Shown: positions 8,068-15,445, numbered from the stretch's first letter. The stretch is DNA of 18,363 bases from UBA8389 sp964472175 (GCA_964472175.1 CAYYJF010000038.1:1-18363), one strand, 5' to 3'. Program-made: numbers and translations. The notes: a model not told the origin generated them from the sequence alone.

Positions 8068-8718
8068 ATGAACATTAAATACCACTTTCACCTTGTCATT
8101 TGCCTACTTATGGTATCATGTAATTCTATTAACTTAATTAATCCAGATTCTAGGGATAACCCCATGTCGAAGATTCAAAAATCTGGCGTTTCAACTGATG
8201 CAGCTTGGTTTAAAACACTATCAACATCAAAAGATCTAGTAAAAAACGCATGGATGCAATTTACAAACAATGATTTTGAATATATCAACCGTCGGTTTGG
8301 TGTTAAATTGGAAATGCAAGACCTCGAAAAACTTGTTTTTATTCCAATTCCAAGTTATCAATTAAATCCATTTAATGCTCCACCTTTTAAAACAAATGAG
8401 GACATTAAGAAAGCACTTGTATCGGATATGAATAACGCATACTATTTTGTATTAAAAGATGGTGTTCTAACTTTTGTTATGTTAATGAATTACAACAATC
8501 AGAAGTGGAAATTAAGAGAATGGTCCAGTGCAAATCCACAAATCTCAAAGAGATTTACAGAATTCTTTTTAAAAGAGAAATATCCATTTTTAACAATCCA
8601 AATATTTGACATCCACTATAGTGTTTATATTAATAAAAATGGAACACTCATTTACATTCAAGGAGATGGAAGTCTTGATCCATTTTTAAATACCGTAAGT
8701 ACATTCAAATCAAATTAG
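8068..8718 (+). CDS. Hypothetical lipoprotein in the AT-rich island
   Basis: 216 residues that I do not recognise. Residues 1-18 form a short signal peptide ending LLMVSC, so C18 is a likely lipidation site, though Met at -3 is unusual for a lipobox. The mature part has no membrane helices. It alternates polar loops with beta-type hydrophobic strands (VFIPIPSYQL, YYFVLKDGVLTFVMLM, TIQIFDIHYSVYINKNGTL), suggesting a small beta-rich domain. Its base composition and codon choice are more AT-rich than the metabolic genes on either side, as are those of the toxin remnant and immunity-like gene that follow. Because it sits in a toxin/immunity island, it could be a lipoprotein immunity factor or simply cargo. 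No function can be assigned. Confidence 0.6.
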   Translation: MNIKYHFHLVICLLMVSCNSINLINPDSRDNPMSKIQKSGVSTDAAWFKTLSTSKDLVKNAWMQFTNNDFEYINRRFGVKLEMQDLEKLVFIPIPSYQLNPFNAPPFKTNEDIKKALVSDMNNAYYFVLKDGVLTFVMLMNYNNQKWKLREWSSANPQISKRFTEFFLKEKYPFLTIQIFDIHYSVYINKNGTLIYIQGDGSLDPFLNTVSTFKSN

Positions 8719-8808
8719 TTCTTTCAATATTTCAACCACAATGAATAAACACAAATTGAGATTGCTTTTCACAATAGTTCGTTCAAAATTCAAATATGTA
8801 TATAAAGT

Positions 8809-9078
8809 ATGATTATTGGTACAGTTGTTGGTATTTCAACAACTGTCCAGAGTAGATTTGCCGCACCAGATGGAACACCATTTGATATGCGTTCTCTCCC
8901 CCCTAATGTAAAATAGTCTCCACTTACAACATAGAAAGTAGTTCAGCCTCTGCCTGCATATCAGGGAACCTCATCTGGTTCATTTTGGTTCAATTCTTCG
9001 GGAGGTGGCACTCAGTATATGTTTGATTATAGTATCAATCACCTATTGCAAAATAATTATATTATTAGAGTTCCTTAA
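8809..9078 (+). pseudogene. Decayed TNT-type (NAD-glycohydrolase) toxin domain with two in-frame TAG codons
   Basis: One frame from 8809 to TAA 9076-9078 reads as a C-terminal TNT (tuberculosis necrotizing toxin) domain: RFAAPDGTPFDMRSLPPN, then KVVQPLPAYQ, then SSGGGTQYMFDY and NNYIIRVP at the very end. In the family these are the GxFxxPxGxPFxxRxLPP block, the KPLPxxxG segment and the GGGTQ motif. The frame is broken by TAG at 8914-8916 and TAG at 8932-8934; the second falls where the family usually has Tyr. The expected DR[FY]G motif upstream is replaced (GTVVGIST), so a conserved Arg is lost. TAA at 8803-8805 closes the frame on the 5' side and no delivery domain is present. TNT toxins hydrolyse NAD and are released by secretion systems. 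This copy is an inactive relic or an unexpressed toxin tip. Confidence 0.7.
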
Positions 9079-9357
9079 ATGAACGTACAAGAATTAAAAC
9101 ATAAATTAAAGAATAACATAAAGGGAGTAAACTGTCCAATATATTTAAAACACCCTTGGGATTTATTCAAGTTTAGATACATAAATTATTTTGAATTTAT
9201 GTTACCTGGTGAAAGCTATTGTATTGAGGAAAAGAATAATAAATGGGAAGTGTATTATACTGAAAGAGGCACTAAATTTGATATTAAAGAGTTTTACACA
9301 GAGAATGAGGCATGCGAATATTTTTATAAATGGATAATGCAAAGAAACATAATATAA
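9079..9357 (+). CDS. Probable immunity protein for the adjacent TNT-type toxin
   Basis: 92 residues, no signal peptide and no membrane helix, so cytoplasmic. It is small, aromatic and charge-rich, with the pattern WEVYYTERGTKFDIKEFYTE followed by NEACEYFYKW, an arrangement often seen in small immunity-type proteins of polymorphic toxin loci. Its ATG is the base triplet immediately after the toxin TAA (TAAATG), the tight coupling expected for a toxin and its immunity gene. The toxin domain is broken but this frame is intact, as is common for orphan immunity genes that still protect against toxins from neighbours. I cannot place it in a numbered immunity family; the function is inferred from position and size. 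Confidence 0.6.
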   Translation: MNVQELKHKLKNNIKGVNCPIYLKHPWDLFKFRYINYFEFMLPGESYCIEEKNNKWEVYYTERGTKFDIKEFYTENEACEYFYKWIMQRNII

Positions 9358-9429
9358 GCAATCTCTTTTTTTTAAAATAATATACTTCTCCAATGGGCAT
9401 TCACAGAAATAAGACAGCCTTGAGTGCGG

Positions 9430-9445
9430 ACAAGTTGGTACTTGT
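9430..9445. repeat. Short perfect inverted repeat upstream of the GH27 gene
   Basis: ACAAGT at 9430-9435 and ACTTGT at 9440-9445 are separated by TGGT. It lies 69 bases upstream of the -7 box of the GH27 gene and could be an operator half-site pair, but is short enough to occur by chance. Confidence 0.25.
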
Positions 9446-9513
9446 TGTGGATAAGTGATATACCATTTCACGATGTTTAATCAACAGATTAAATGGATTA
9501 TCCTAAAAAATCA

Positions 9514-9521
9514 TACCTTTG
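9514..9521 (+). promoter_or_regulatory. -7 box of the GH27 gene
   Basis: TACCTTTG is a perfect TAnnTTTG element 26 bases upstream of ATG 9548, which would give a leader of about 20 bases. It supports 9548 over the in-frame ATG at 9455, which lies upstream of the promoter. No clear -33 TTTG is seen. Confidence 0.55.
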
Positions 9522-9547
9522 CCACCATCATTCTTATACCTTTTCTC

Positions 9548-11344
9548 ATGAAAAGCTTGAAACGATTTTTATTCATTTCTGTAAATTTGGCCTGCTGTGT
9601 TGCGCTGTTGCAGGCACAAAACGCGCCAAAAAAATACCACACCTGGGCACCCACTCCACCGCTGGGTTGGAACAGTTGGGACATTTATGGCACCACGGTA
9701 ACCGAGCAACAAATTAAAGATCAGGCAGATGCCATGGCTACGCATCTGTTGAAAAGTGGGTATAAATACCTGACGGTTGACATTCAGTGGTACGAACCAG
9801 AGTCAAAAAGTCACAGCTACAACCCCAATGCAGTATTGACCATGGATGAATACGGCAGGCTCACACCGGGACTGAAAAAATTCCCTTCTGCAGCAAATGG
9901 CAAAGGCTTCAAACCTTTGGCCGATTATGTGCATTCCAAAGGATTGAAATTCGGCATTCACATCATGCGGGGAATTCCCAGACAGGCCGTTCAAAAAAAC
10001 ACCCCTGTCTTTGGAACCAATGTAAATGCCAAAGACATTGCCCTGACCAATTCCAGATGTTCCTGGAATCCGGACATGTACGGCGTGGATGCCAGAAAGC
10101 CTGAAGGTCGTGCGTATTACAAATCGATCATTCAAATGTATGCTGACTGGGGTGTTGACTACATCAAAATCGATGACATTTCTCGTCCGTATGACGATAT
10201 TCAGAAGGCTGAAATTGAAGCCATCAGAGATGTGATTGATGAAATTGGCAGACCCATTATTTTGAGTTTATCACCAGGAGCAACACCGGTAAGCGCCGGA
10301 CCGCATGTGATGGAACATGCCAATATGTGGCGCATCACCGACGATTTTTGGGACAGATGGGGTTTGTTGCTGGCCATGTTTGAACGTCTGGATGCCTGGA
10401 CACCTTACAGAGGCCCGGGCCATTTCCCCGATGCCGATATGTTGCCCATTGGCATCATTGACTTCAACCGAAAAACAAATTTCACCAAAGACGAGCAATA
10501 CACCTTGATGAGTTTGTGGGCCATTGGCCGCTCTCCTTTGATTTTTGGTGGTGACATGACCAAATTGGACGATTTCACCAAAGAAATGCTGACCAATCCG
10601 GAAATGCTGAAAGTCAATCAGCAGAGTACCAACAACCGTCAAGTATCCAGAGATAAGAACTTAATTGTTTGGACGGCCGACGTTCCCAACAGCAAGGACA
10701 AATATGTAGCCTTGTTCAATGCGCAAAGCAAAGGAGACAACATCGACTTCAAGGATGCCAACTATGCAAGTCCAGTCATTTCAGGAAATGGTGGTTCTCA
10801 GAAAGTGGAGGTCTCCATTAAAGATACCAAAAAACTGGTGTTGTTTGTCAAGAATGGCGGCAATGGCAATGACTGGGATCATGTTGTTTGGTTAGATCCA
10901 GTCTTGAAAGGCCAGAAAGGAACCTTAAAACTCACGGAACTCAAATGGGTGAGCGCTACTTCGGGTTGGGGTGATGTCAAAGTCAACAGAACCTGCGACA
11001 ACAAACCCATTGTACTGGATCAAGTGACCCGCGAAGGTATTGGTGCCCATTCAGAATCGACCATTGTGTACGAATTGCCCGAAGGTTATGACACATTTAC
11101 AGCGACCGGCGTGGTCACACAGGACAGGGGTTCGGTGGTTTTTGGTGTTTTGGCCGACAAATCTGATGTGGCATTTGCAGAATCTGCAACCGTGGGCGTG
11201 CAACTGAAAGACCTGAACATCAAAGGCAAAGTGAAAGTACGCGATTTGTGGAGCCACAAAGATTTGGGTGTATTCGATACCAAATTCAGCAAAGAATTGC
11301 CTCTGCATGGTGCCGGACTCTATTTGTTCAGCCCGGTTCAATAA
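9548..11344 (+). CDS. Secreted GH27 alpha-galactosidase-like enzyme with inserted NPCBM-like module
   Basis: 598 residues from ATG 9548, which starts a signal peptide (residues 1-23, ending LLQA) and lies just behind a good -7 box. Residues about 33-370 are a GH27 (alpha/beta)8 barrel: TPPLGWNSWDIYG at 36-48, the nucleophile D209 in DYIKIDD, and the acid/base D266 in WRITDD (four residues after R262, as in human alpha-galactosidase A), with GHFPDADML and the RSPLIFGGDM strand. The C-terminal beta domain begins at about 372 (VWTADV...YVALFNAQ) and closes with VRDLWSHKDLG and HGAGLYLFSP at 564-596. Between these, residues about 410-545 resemble an NPCBM carbohydrate-binding domain (SGWGDVKVNRTCDNKP, REGIGAHSESTIVYELP). 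It likely removes alpha-galactose (or a related alpha-linked sugar) from oligosaccharides outside the cytoplasm, alongside the divergent GH43 enzyme. Confidence 0.88.
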   Translation: MKSLKRFLFISVNLACCVALLQAQNAPKKYHTWAPTPPLGWNSWDIYGTTVTEQQIKDQADAMATHLLKSGYKYLTVDIQWYEPESKSHSYNPNAVLTMDEYGRLTPGLKKFPSAANGKGFKPLADYVHSKGLKFGIHIMRGIPRQAVQKNTPVFGTNVNAKDIALTNSRCSWNPDMYGVDARKPEGRAYYKSIIQMYADWGVDYIKIDDISRPYDDIQKAEIEAIRDVIDEIGRPIILSLSPGATPVSAGPHVMEHANMWRITDDFWDRWGLLLAMFERLDAWTPYRGPGHFPDADMLPIGIIDFNRKTNFTKDEQYTLMSLWAIGRSPLIFGGDMTKLDDFTKEMLTNPEMLKVNQQSTNNRQVSRDKNLIVWTADVPNSKDKYVALFNAQSKGDNIDFKDANYASPVISGNGGSQKVEVSIKDTKKLVLFVKNGGNGNDWDHVVWLDPVLKGQKGTLKLTELKWVSATSGWGDVKVNRTCDNKPIVLDQVTREGIGAHSESTIVYELPEGYDTFTATGVVTQDRGSVVFGVLADKSDVAFAESATVGVQLKDLNIKGKVKVRDLWSHKDLGVFDTKFSKELPLHGAGLYLFSPVQ

Positions 11345-11369
11345 AAAAGTTGAATATTCTAAACAAAGC

Positions 11370-11404
11370 AAACCCCAAAAGTACAGAGGTGACTTTTGGG
11401 GTTT
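11370..11404. terminator. Intrinsic terminator after the GH27 gene
   Basis: AAACCCCAAAAGT at 11370-11382 and ACTTTTGGGGTTT at 11392-11404 form a perfect 13-base stem with a 9-base loop, 25 bases after the GH27 stop codon. The T-tract is interrupted (GGGGTTTACTCATTT). It may also stop minus-strand reading from nudC, because the A-rich left flank gives a T-rich tail on that strand. Confidence 0.75.
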
Positions 11405-11511
11405 ACTCATTTGACTAAGTAAAGGTCATTCACAAGACGTTCACGATTCTTTGGTGAGCATTCAGCAATGCTCGTGCGTAAACATATTAGGTTTTACGTG
11501 AGCATCTTATT

Positions 11512-12378
11512 CTACAAAAGTCCCTCTTCAAAGCGATCTATCAACGTACCGGCAATGCTCAAAGAAAGGGAATGATTGGGCAATGCACCCCTTTTAAACC
11601 ACTGTGCTTCGAGCAATTCGTTGGTATCAATTTCTATTGACTGATCCAAATCGGCTTCAGCAGTAAAACCGATCATCAATGATCCGGTCAACGGCCAGGG
11701 CTGACTGTTGCTGTACCGAATGTTTCTCACATCCAAACCGACTTCTTCTTTGACTTCGCGTTTTACGGCTTCTTCCAGGGTTTCACCCACTTCAACAAAA
11801 CCGGCAATCAGGGAATAGCGCCTTTCGGGTATGCTGGAATTGGTTGCCAGCAAAATGGAATCACCACTTGTAATGGCCACAATCACCGCAGGAGAAATTC
11901 TTGGGTACACAATGTTGCCGCAAGTTGGGCATTGCATGGCCCTTTCGTCCGATTTGTGTGCCATTTCTGCCCCGCATTTTCCGCAAAACCGATTGTGCGC
12001 ATACCAATTCAACAAATGCGATCCGACCAGGCCAACCCATGCCAGCTCAATGGGTTTGAGCGTTCTGTAAGAAGTAATGGCTTGCAACGACAAAGCCGCT
12101 TGCGTAGAGGGGACACCCTCGGTGAGCAGAAAACAAGGCGTTCCGTTGAATTGAAACAAAAAACGCGCAGAGGAATAACCGATGAAATCGCTTTTTTGAG
12201 GCAGTTCTAAACGACCGGAGGCAGAAGTCCTGAGCATAAAAGCACCCTGCTGATAGCATAGTACATAATGATTGTCTTCAAACGCTTGATCCGGATAATA
12301 ATGATTGTCGATGAAATTGGGGAAAATATCTTGTATCAAAGCACAGAAATATGGGGGTTCGTGCATACAAAGGTACAT
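11512..12378 (-). CDS. nudC: NAD(H) pyrophosphatase / RNA NAD-decapping hydrolase, NudC family
   Basis: 288 residues if translation starts at ATG 12378; ATG 12366 (MHEPPY) is an equally possible start. After an N-terminal beta domain (about 1-110) comes a four-cysteine zinc ribbon, FCGKCG and CPTCG (C132, C135, C150, C153), followed by the Nudix domain. The Nudix box runs from G193 to L215 with all key residues of GX5EX7REUXEEXGU, including the REVKEE metal-binding core. SQPWP at 225-229 is the NudC/NPY1 signature that selects NAD(H); the next positions read LTGS rather than the usual FPxS. The enzyme splits NADH to NMNH and AMP and may remove NAD caps from RNA, in the cytoplasm. The gene is divergent from the dehydrogenase operon and has no partner on its own strand here. 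Confidence 0.92.
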   Translation of the reverse strand: MYLCMHEPPYFCALIQDIFPNFIDNHYYPDQAFEDNHYVLCYQQGAFMLRTSASGRLELPQKSDFIGYSSARFLFQFNGTPCFLLTEGVPSTQAALSLQAITSYRTLKPIELAWVGLVGSHLLNWYAHNRFCGKCGAEMAHKSDERAMQCPTCGNIVYPRISPAVIVAITSGDSILLATNSSIPERRYSLIAGFVEVGETLEEAVKREVKEEVGLDVRNIRYSNSQPWPLTGSLMIGFTAEADLDQSIEIDTNELLEAQWFKRGALPNHSLSLSIAGTLIDRFEEGLL

Positions 12379-12417
12379 ATTATTTCAAAGCGTGGTTTCA
12401 CCCTTTTTAATATATTC

Positions 12418-12446
12418 TATCTATCAAAAGATAATATCTATCAAAA
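12418..12446. repeat. Two 12-base direct repeats in the nudC-lpdA divergent region
   Basis: TATCTATCAAAA occurs at 12418-12429 and again at 12435-12446, 17 bases apart start to start. It lies between the two divergent gene starts and overlaps a candidate minus-strand promoter, so it could bind a regulator of either gene. The region is AT-rich, which lowers significance. Confidence 0.4.
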
Positions 12447-12449
12447 ATA
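12442..12449 (-). promoter_or_regulatory. Candidate -7 box for nudC
   Basis: On the minus strand 12449-12442 reads TATTTTTG, a perfect TAnnTTTG, with a TTTC 18 bases further upstream as a weak -33. The leader to ATG 12378 would be about 58 bases. The direct repeats overlap this box. Confidence 0.4.
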
Positions 12450-12517
12450 CCTACTAAAAGGTATCCGAAAGCATCGAATGTGTTGTAATTTTATGAACCA
12501 AAAAAAATGTAACACTT

Positions 12518-13867
12518 ATGAATTATGATATAGCCATAATCGGTGGTGGTCCTGCCGGATACAATGCGGCATACAGAGCCGTTGAAAGCGGCATGAATAC
12601 CCTGTTATTCGAACCGTCTGAATTGGGTGGCGTCTGCCTCAACCAGGGTTGCATTCCAACCAAAACCCTCTTGTATTCAGCCAAACTGTTGGATCAATCA
12701 AAATTGGCAGAAAAATACGGCATTTTGGGTACGGGTCAGGCAAGCTTTGACCTAAGCAAAATGATTGGCAGAAAAAACAAAGTGGTGAAAAAACTGACGG
12801 CAGGCATTCAAATGAAACTGCAAAGCGATGGTGTCACCATTGTCAGAAGCCATGCAAAAATATTGGGTGAAACCGAAAACGGCATCCGCATTGGGTATCA
12901 GGAAGGGGAATACCTGGTATCCAACGTCCTAATTTGTACCGGATCTGACACCATTGTTCCACCCATCAAAGGTTTGAATGAAATGGATTATTGGACCTCT
13001 AAAGAAGCACTGGAATCGACCGAACTACCTGCATCTTTGGCCATCATTGGCGGCGGTGTGATCGGCATCGAATTTGCATCTTTTTTCAACAGTTTGGGCG
13101 TTAAAGTGACGCTGATTGAGGCTCTGCCAGAAATTTTGGGAAACATGGATGCCGAATTGTCCAAAATGCTGCGGCAGGAATACAGCAAAAAAGGGGTTGC
13201 CTTTTTGCTCGACACCATGGTTACAGAAGTACAACAAAACGAACTCGTGGTGCAAAAAGGATCACAAACAGACCGTATTTCCGTTGACAAAGTATTGGTA
13301 GCCGTAGGCAGGAAACCCAATGTGGAAAACCTTGGGTTGGAAAACCTAGGCATTGCCCATTCAAAAAAAGGCATCGAGGTGAATGACAGGATGCAAACCT
13401 ACCATCCACGCGTCTATGCAAGTGGCGATGTCACCGGATTTTCCATGTTGGCCCATACAGCCATTCGGGAAGCCGAAGTTGCCATTGCCAATATTGCCGG
13501 AACACAAGAATCCATGTCGTATCAAGCCATACCATGGGTGGTTTATACCAATCCTGAACTTGCCGGCGTAGGCTTGTCAGAAGCCGACCTGATCAAAAAC
13601 AACCAGCCCTATCGCCTCATCAAACTGCCCATGGCCTATGCCGGTCGGTTTGTAGCTGAAAACGAAATGGGCAACGGCTTGTCCAAATTGTTGGTGGATG
13701 CTGACGGGAAAATCCTAGGTTGTCATATGCTGGGAAATCCTGCCTCGGAAATGATTGTACTGGCCGGCATGGCCATCGAAAAAGGACTCACCATTGAGGA
13801 TTTTAAACAGTTGGTTTTCCCCCACCCCACGGTTGGAGAAATCCTGCATGAAAGCTTGTACCAATGA
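12518..13867 (+). CDS. lpdA: Dihydrolipoyl dehydrogenase (E3)
   Basis: 449 residues, a full-length FAD disulfide reductase. GGGPAG at 9-14 binds FAD. The redox-active pair is C40/C45 in GGVCLNQGCIPTK, GGGVIG at 178-183 is the NAD site, and the C-terminal HPTVGE (H436, E441) supplies the catalytic base dyad of the partner subunit. It reoxidises dihydrolipoamide on E2 with NAD as acceptor. It is the first gene of the operon and its stop overlaps the lipoate ligase start in ATGA (13864-13867). Being encoded with E2 and E1, it is probably dedicated to this complex. The start at 12518 is required by the FAD-binding beta strand (MNYDIAIIGGG). Confidence 0.95.
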   Translation: MNYDIAIIGGGPAGYNAAYRAVESGMNTLLFEPSELGGVCLNQGCIPTKTLLYSAKLLDQSKLAEKYGILGTGQASFDLSKMIGRKNKVVKKLTAGIQMKLQSDGVTIVRSHAKILGETENGIRIGYQEGEYLVSNVLICTGSDTIVPPIKGLNEMDYWTSKEALESTELPASLAIIGGGVIGIEFASFFNSLGVKVTLIEALPEILGNMDAELSKMLRQEYSKKGVAFLLDTMVTEVQQNELVVQKGSQTDRISVDKVLVAVGRKPNVENLGLENLGIAHSKKGIEVNDRMQTYHPRVYASGDVTGFSMLAHTAIREAEVAIANIAGTQESMSYQAIPWVVYTNPELAGVGLSEADLIKNNQPYRLIKLPMAYAGRFVAENEMGNGLSKLLVDADGKILGCHMLGNPASEMIVLAGMAIEKGLTIEDFKQLVFPHPTVGEILHESLYQ

Positions 13868-14595
13868 CCCTGTACCTCGACCATACCAACTGCCAAACAG
13901 ATTTCAATCTGGCCACAGAAGAATATCTGTTCAACACCTGCACAAGCAACCTGTGTATGATTTGGCAGAACGAGCCGTCTGTGATTGTCGGCAAACACCA
14001 ATCGGTCGAAGCCGAGGTCAATCTGGCCTACACCGAACGCCATCAAATTCCCGTGTACAGAAGACAGTCGGGCGGCGGCAGTGTGTACCACGACATGGGA
14101 AATCTAAACATCACCTTCATTGAACACCAACACCACATCGACTTCACAGGTTATGCAGTTCGCCTGCAAAAAGCCCTGAAGAAAATGGCCATCCAGACTT
14201 GGATTGACCCAAGAAATGGTCTATATATCAATGATTTAAAAATATCCGGTAGTGCCCAGTTTGTGTGCAACAACAAGGTCTTGTTTCATGCAACCCTGTT
14301 GTATTCATCCAACCTGAAGCACCTCACCGAAAGTTTGAACAGCCCGTATGAAACCAACCAACATACATCCGACCAACGCGTTAGAATTGCCTCGGTCAAA
14401 AGTCCTGTCACCAACATCAGTCAATACTTGATGGAAAGCAAGCCTATGGAGGTTTTTAAAAAACAATTCGCGGGATATTTACTCGAAGAGGAGCCTGCCC
14501 TAACATCGCATCGGTTGAGCGATCAGGATTTGGCTGCCATCGAAAGCCTGAGAAAAAATAAATATGCAACAAACAACTGGAATTTCCGGTTTTAA
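13864..14595 (+). CDS. lplA: Lipoate-protein ligase A family
   Basis: 243 residues. Motifs of the lipoate/biotin ligase fold are intact: NEPSVIVGKHQS at 36-47, RRQSGGGSVYHD at 66-77, and DLKISGSAQ with lysine K126 that binds the lipoyl-AMP carboxylate, followed by HATLLY. The protein is shorter than E. coli LplA (about 338 residues). It keeps the catalytic domain and a short KYATNNWNF tail, but lacks a full C-terminal accessory domain, a form common in Bacteroidota. It activates free lipoate with ATP and attaches it to E2. It overlaps lpdA by 4 bases and precedes E2 by 11 bases, so its most likely target is the lipoyl lysine of the very next gene product. Confidence 0.9.
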   Translation: MTLYLDHTNCQTDFNLATEEYLFNTCTSNLCMIWQNEPSVIVGKHQSVEAEVNLAYTERHQIPVYRRQSGGGSVYHDMGNLNITFIEHQHHIDFTGYAVRLQKALKKMAIQTWIDPRNGLYINDLKISGSAQFVCNNKVLFHATLLYSSNLKHLTESLNSPYETNQHTSDQRVRIASVKSPVTNISQYLMESKPMEVFKKQFAGYLLEEEPALTSHRLSDQDLAAIESLRKNKYATNNWNFRF

Positions 14596-14606
14596 ACAAA
14601 GAAACG

Positions 14607-15434
14607 ATGTCCACATTTGATATAAAAATGCCAAAATTAGGCGAAAGCATCACCGAAGGAACCATTGTCCAATGGTCGGTAAAAGTGGGTGATGTGGTTC
14701 AAGAAGATGCGATTTTATTTGAAGTAACGACGGCCAAAGTCAACGCCGAAGTGCCTTGCCCCATCGACGGAAAAGTGGTGGAATTGCTTTACAATGAAGG
14801 CGATACCATAGAAGTAGGCACCGTTGTGGCACGTATTTTGCCCGAAGGNNNNNNNNNNNNNNNNNNNNNNNNNNNNNNNNNNNNNNNNNNNNNNNNNNNN
14901 NNNNNNNNNNNNNNNNNNNNNNNNNNNNNNNNNNNNNNNNNNNNNNNNCTCAAGGAGTTTCCCAAACTCAATGCATCGGTGGCCGACCATACTTTTGTGC
15001 TGAAAAAGCACATCCACATGGGCATTGCCGTGGCACTGGACAATGGGAATCTGGTCGTTCCCGTGATACATCATGCAGACAAACTCAATGTAAGCGGACT
15101 GGCACATGCCATAGACGAAGTGGCCAACAAAGCCAGAAACAACAAACTCAAACTGGAAGACATCGAGGGCGGGACCTTCACCATCACCAATTTCGGGACC
15201 TTCAAGAATCTGATCGGAACCCCCATCATCAATCAGCCCGAAGTGGCCATTCTCGGTGTGGGATATGTAGAGAAAAAACCGGCAGTTGTCGAAACACCTG
15301 AAGGTGATGTCATTGCCATACGGCATAAAATGTACCTGTCCCTAACATACGACCACCGCATCATCAACGGTGCTGTTGGGGGAGCCTTCCTCAAACGCAT
15401 TGCGGATCTTTTGGAAAACCGCCAATCATTTTAA
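14607..15434 (+). CDS. Dihydrolipoyl acyltransferase, E2 component of 2-oxo acid dehydrogenase (interrupted by scaffold gap)
   Basis: The N-terminal segment 14607-14848 encodes a complete lipoyl domain (residues 1-80: MPKLGESITEGTI, lipoyl lysine K44 in TTAKVNAEVP). After the 100-N gap, 14949-15434 encodes the end of the catalytic domain (LKEFPKLNASV, GGTFTITNFGTF, TPIINQPEVAILGVG). The catalytic motif reads YDHRIINGA: the His is present, but the Asp of the usual DHRxxDG is Asn, as also in Azotobacter vinelandii E2p. E2 proteins of this type have about 430 residues, so about 170-200 (linker, E1/E3-binding domain and start of the catalytic domain) should lie in the gap, whose true size is then roughly 0.5-0.6 kb. 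It transfers acyl groups from E1 to CoA. With the E1 next door, a branched-chain acyl substrate is most likely. Confidence 0.9.
   Translation: MSTFDIKMPKLGESITEGTIVQWSVKVGDVVQEDAILFEVTTAKVNAEVPCPIDGKVVELLYNEGDTIEVGTVVARILPEXXXXXXXXXXXXXXXXXXXXXXXXXXXXXXXXXXLKEFPKLNASVADHTFVLKKHIHMGIAVALDNGNLVVPVIHHADKLNVSGLAHAIDEVANKARNNKLKLEDIEGGTFTITNFGTFKNLIGTPIINQPEVAILGVGYVEKKPAVVETPEGDVIAIRHKMYLSLTYDHRIINGAVGGAFLKRIADLLENRQSF
14849..14948. other. Scaffold gap 2 (exactly 100 N)
   Basis: A 100-N placeholder inside the E2 gene. The reading frame appears to continue across it only because 100 Ns happen to preserve phase. The missing E2 part argues that the real gap is several times longer. Confidence 0.95.
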
Positions 15435-15445
15435 ACACGTACACA

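Noticed and set aside
8809..9078. TAG recoding (Gln or pyrrolysine) as explanation for the open toxin frame
   Set aside because: Neighbouring genes end in TAG, and no sign of an alternative code or a recoding element was seen.
11456..11498. Two small hairpins (GAGCATT/AATGCTC and CGTAAA/TTTACG) downstream of nudC
   Set aside because: Stems of 7 and 6 bases with no T-tract; too weak to call terminators or binding sites, and the 11370-11404 hairpin can serve.
12366..12375. Perfect -7 box TACCTTTG on the minus strand near the nudC start
   Set aside because: It sits on top of the candidate start codons (12378 and 12366), so transcription would begin after them; the box at 12449-12442 fits better.
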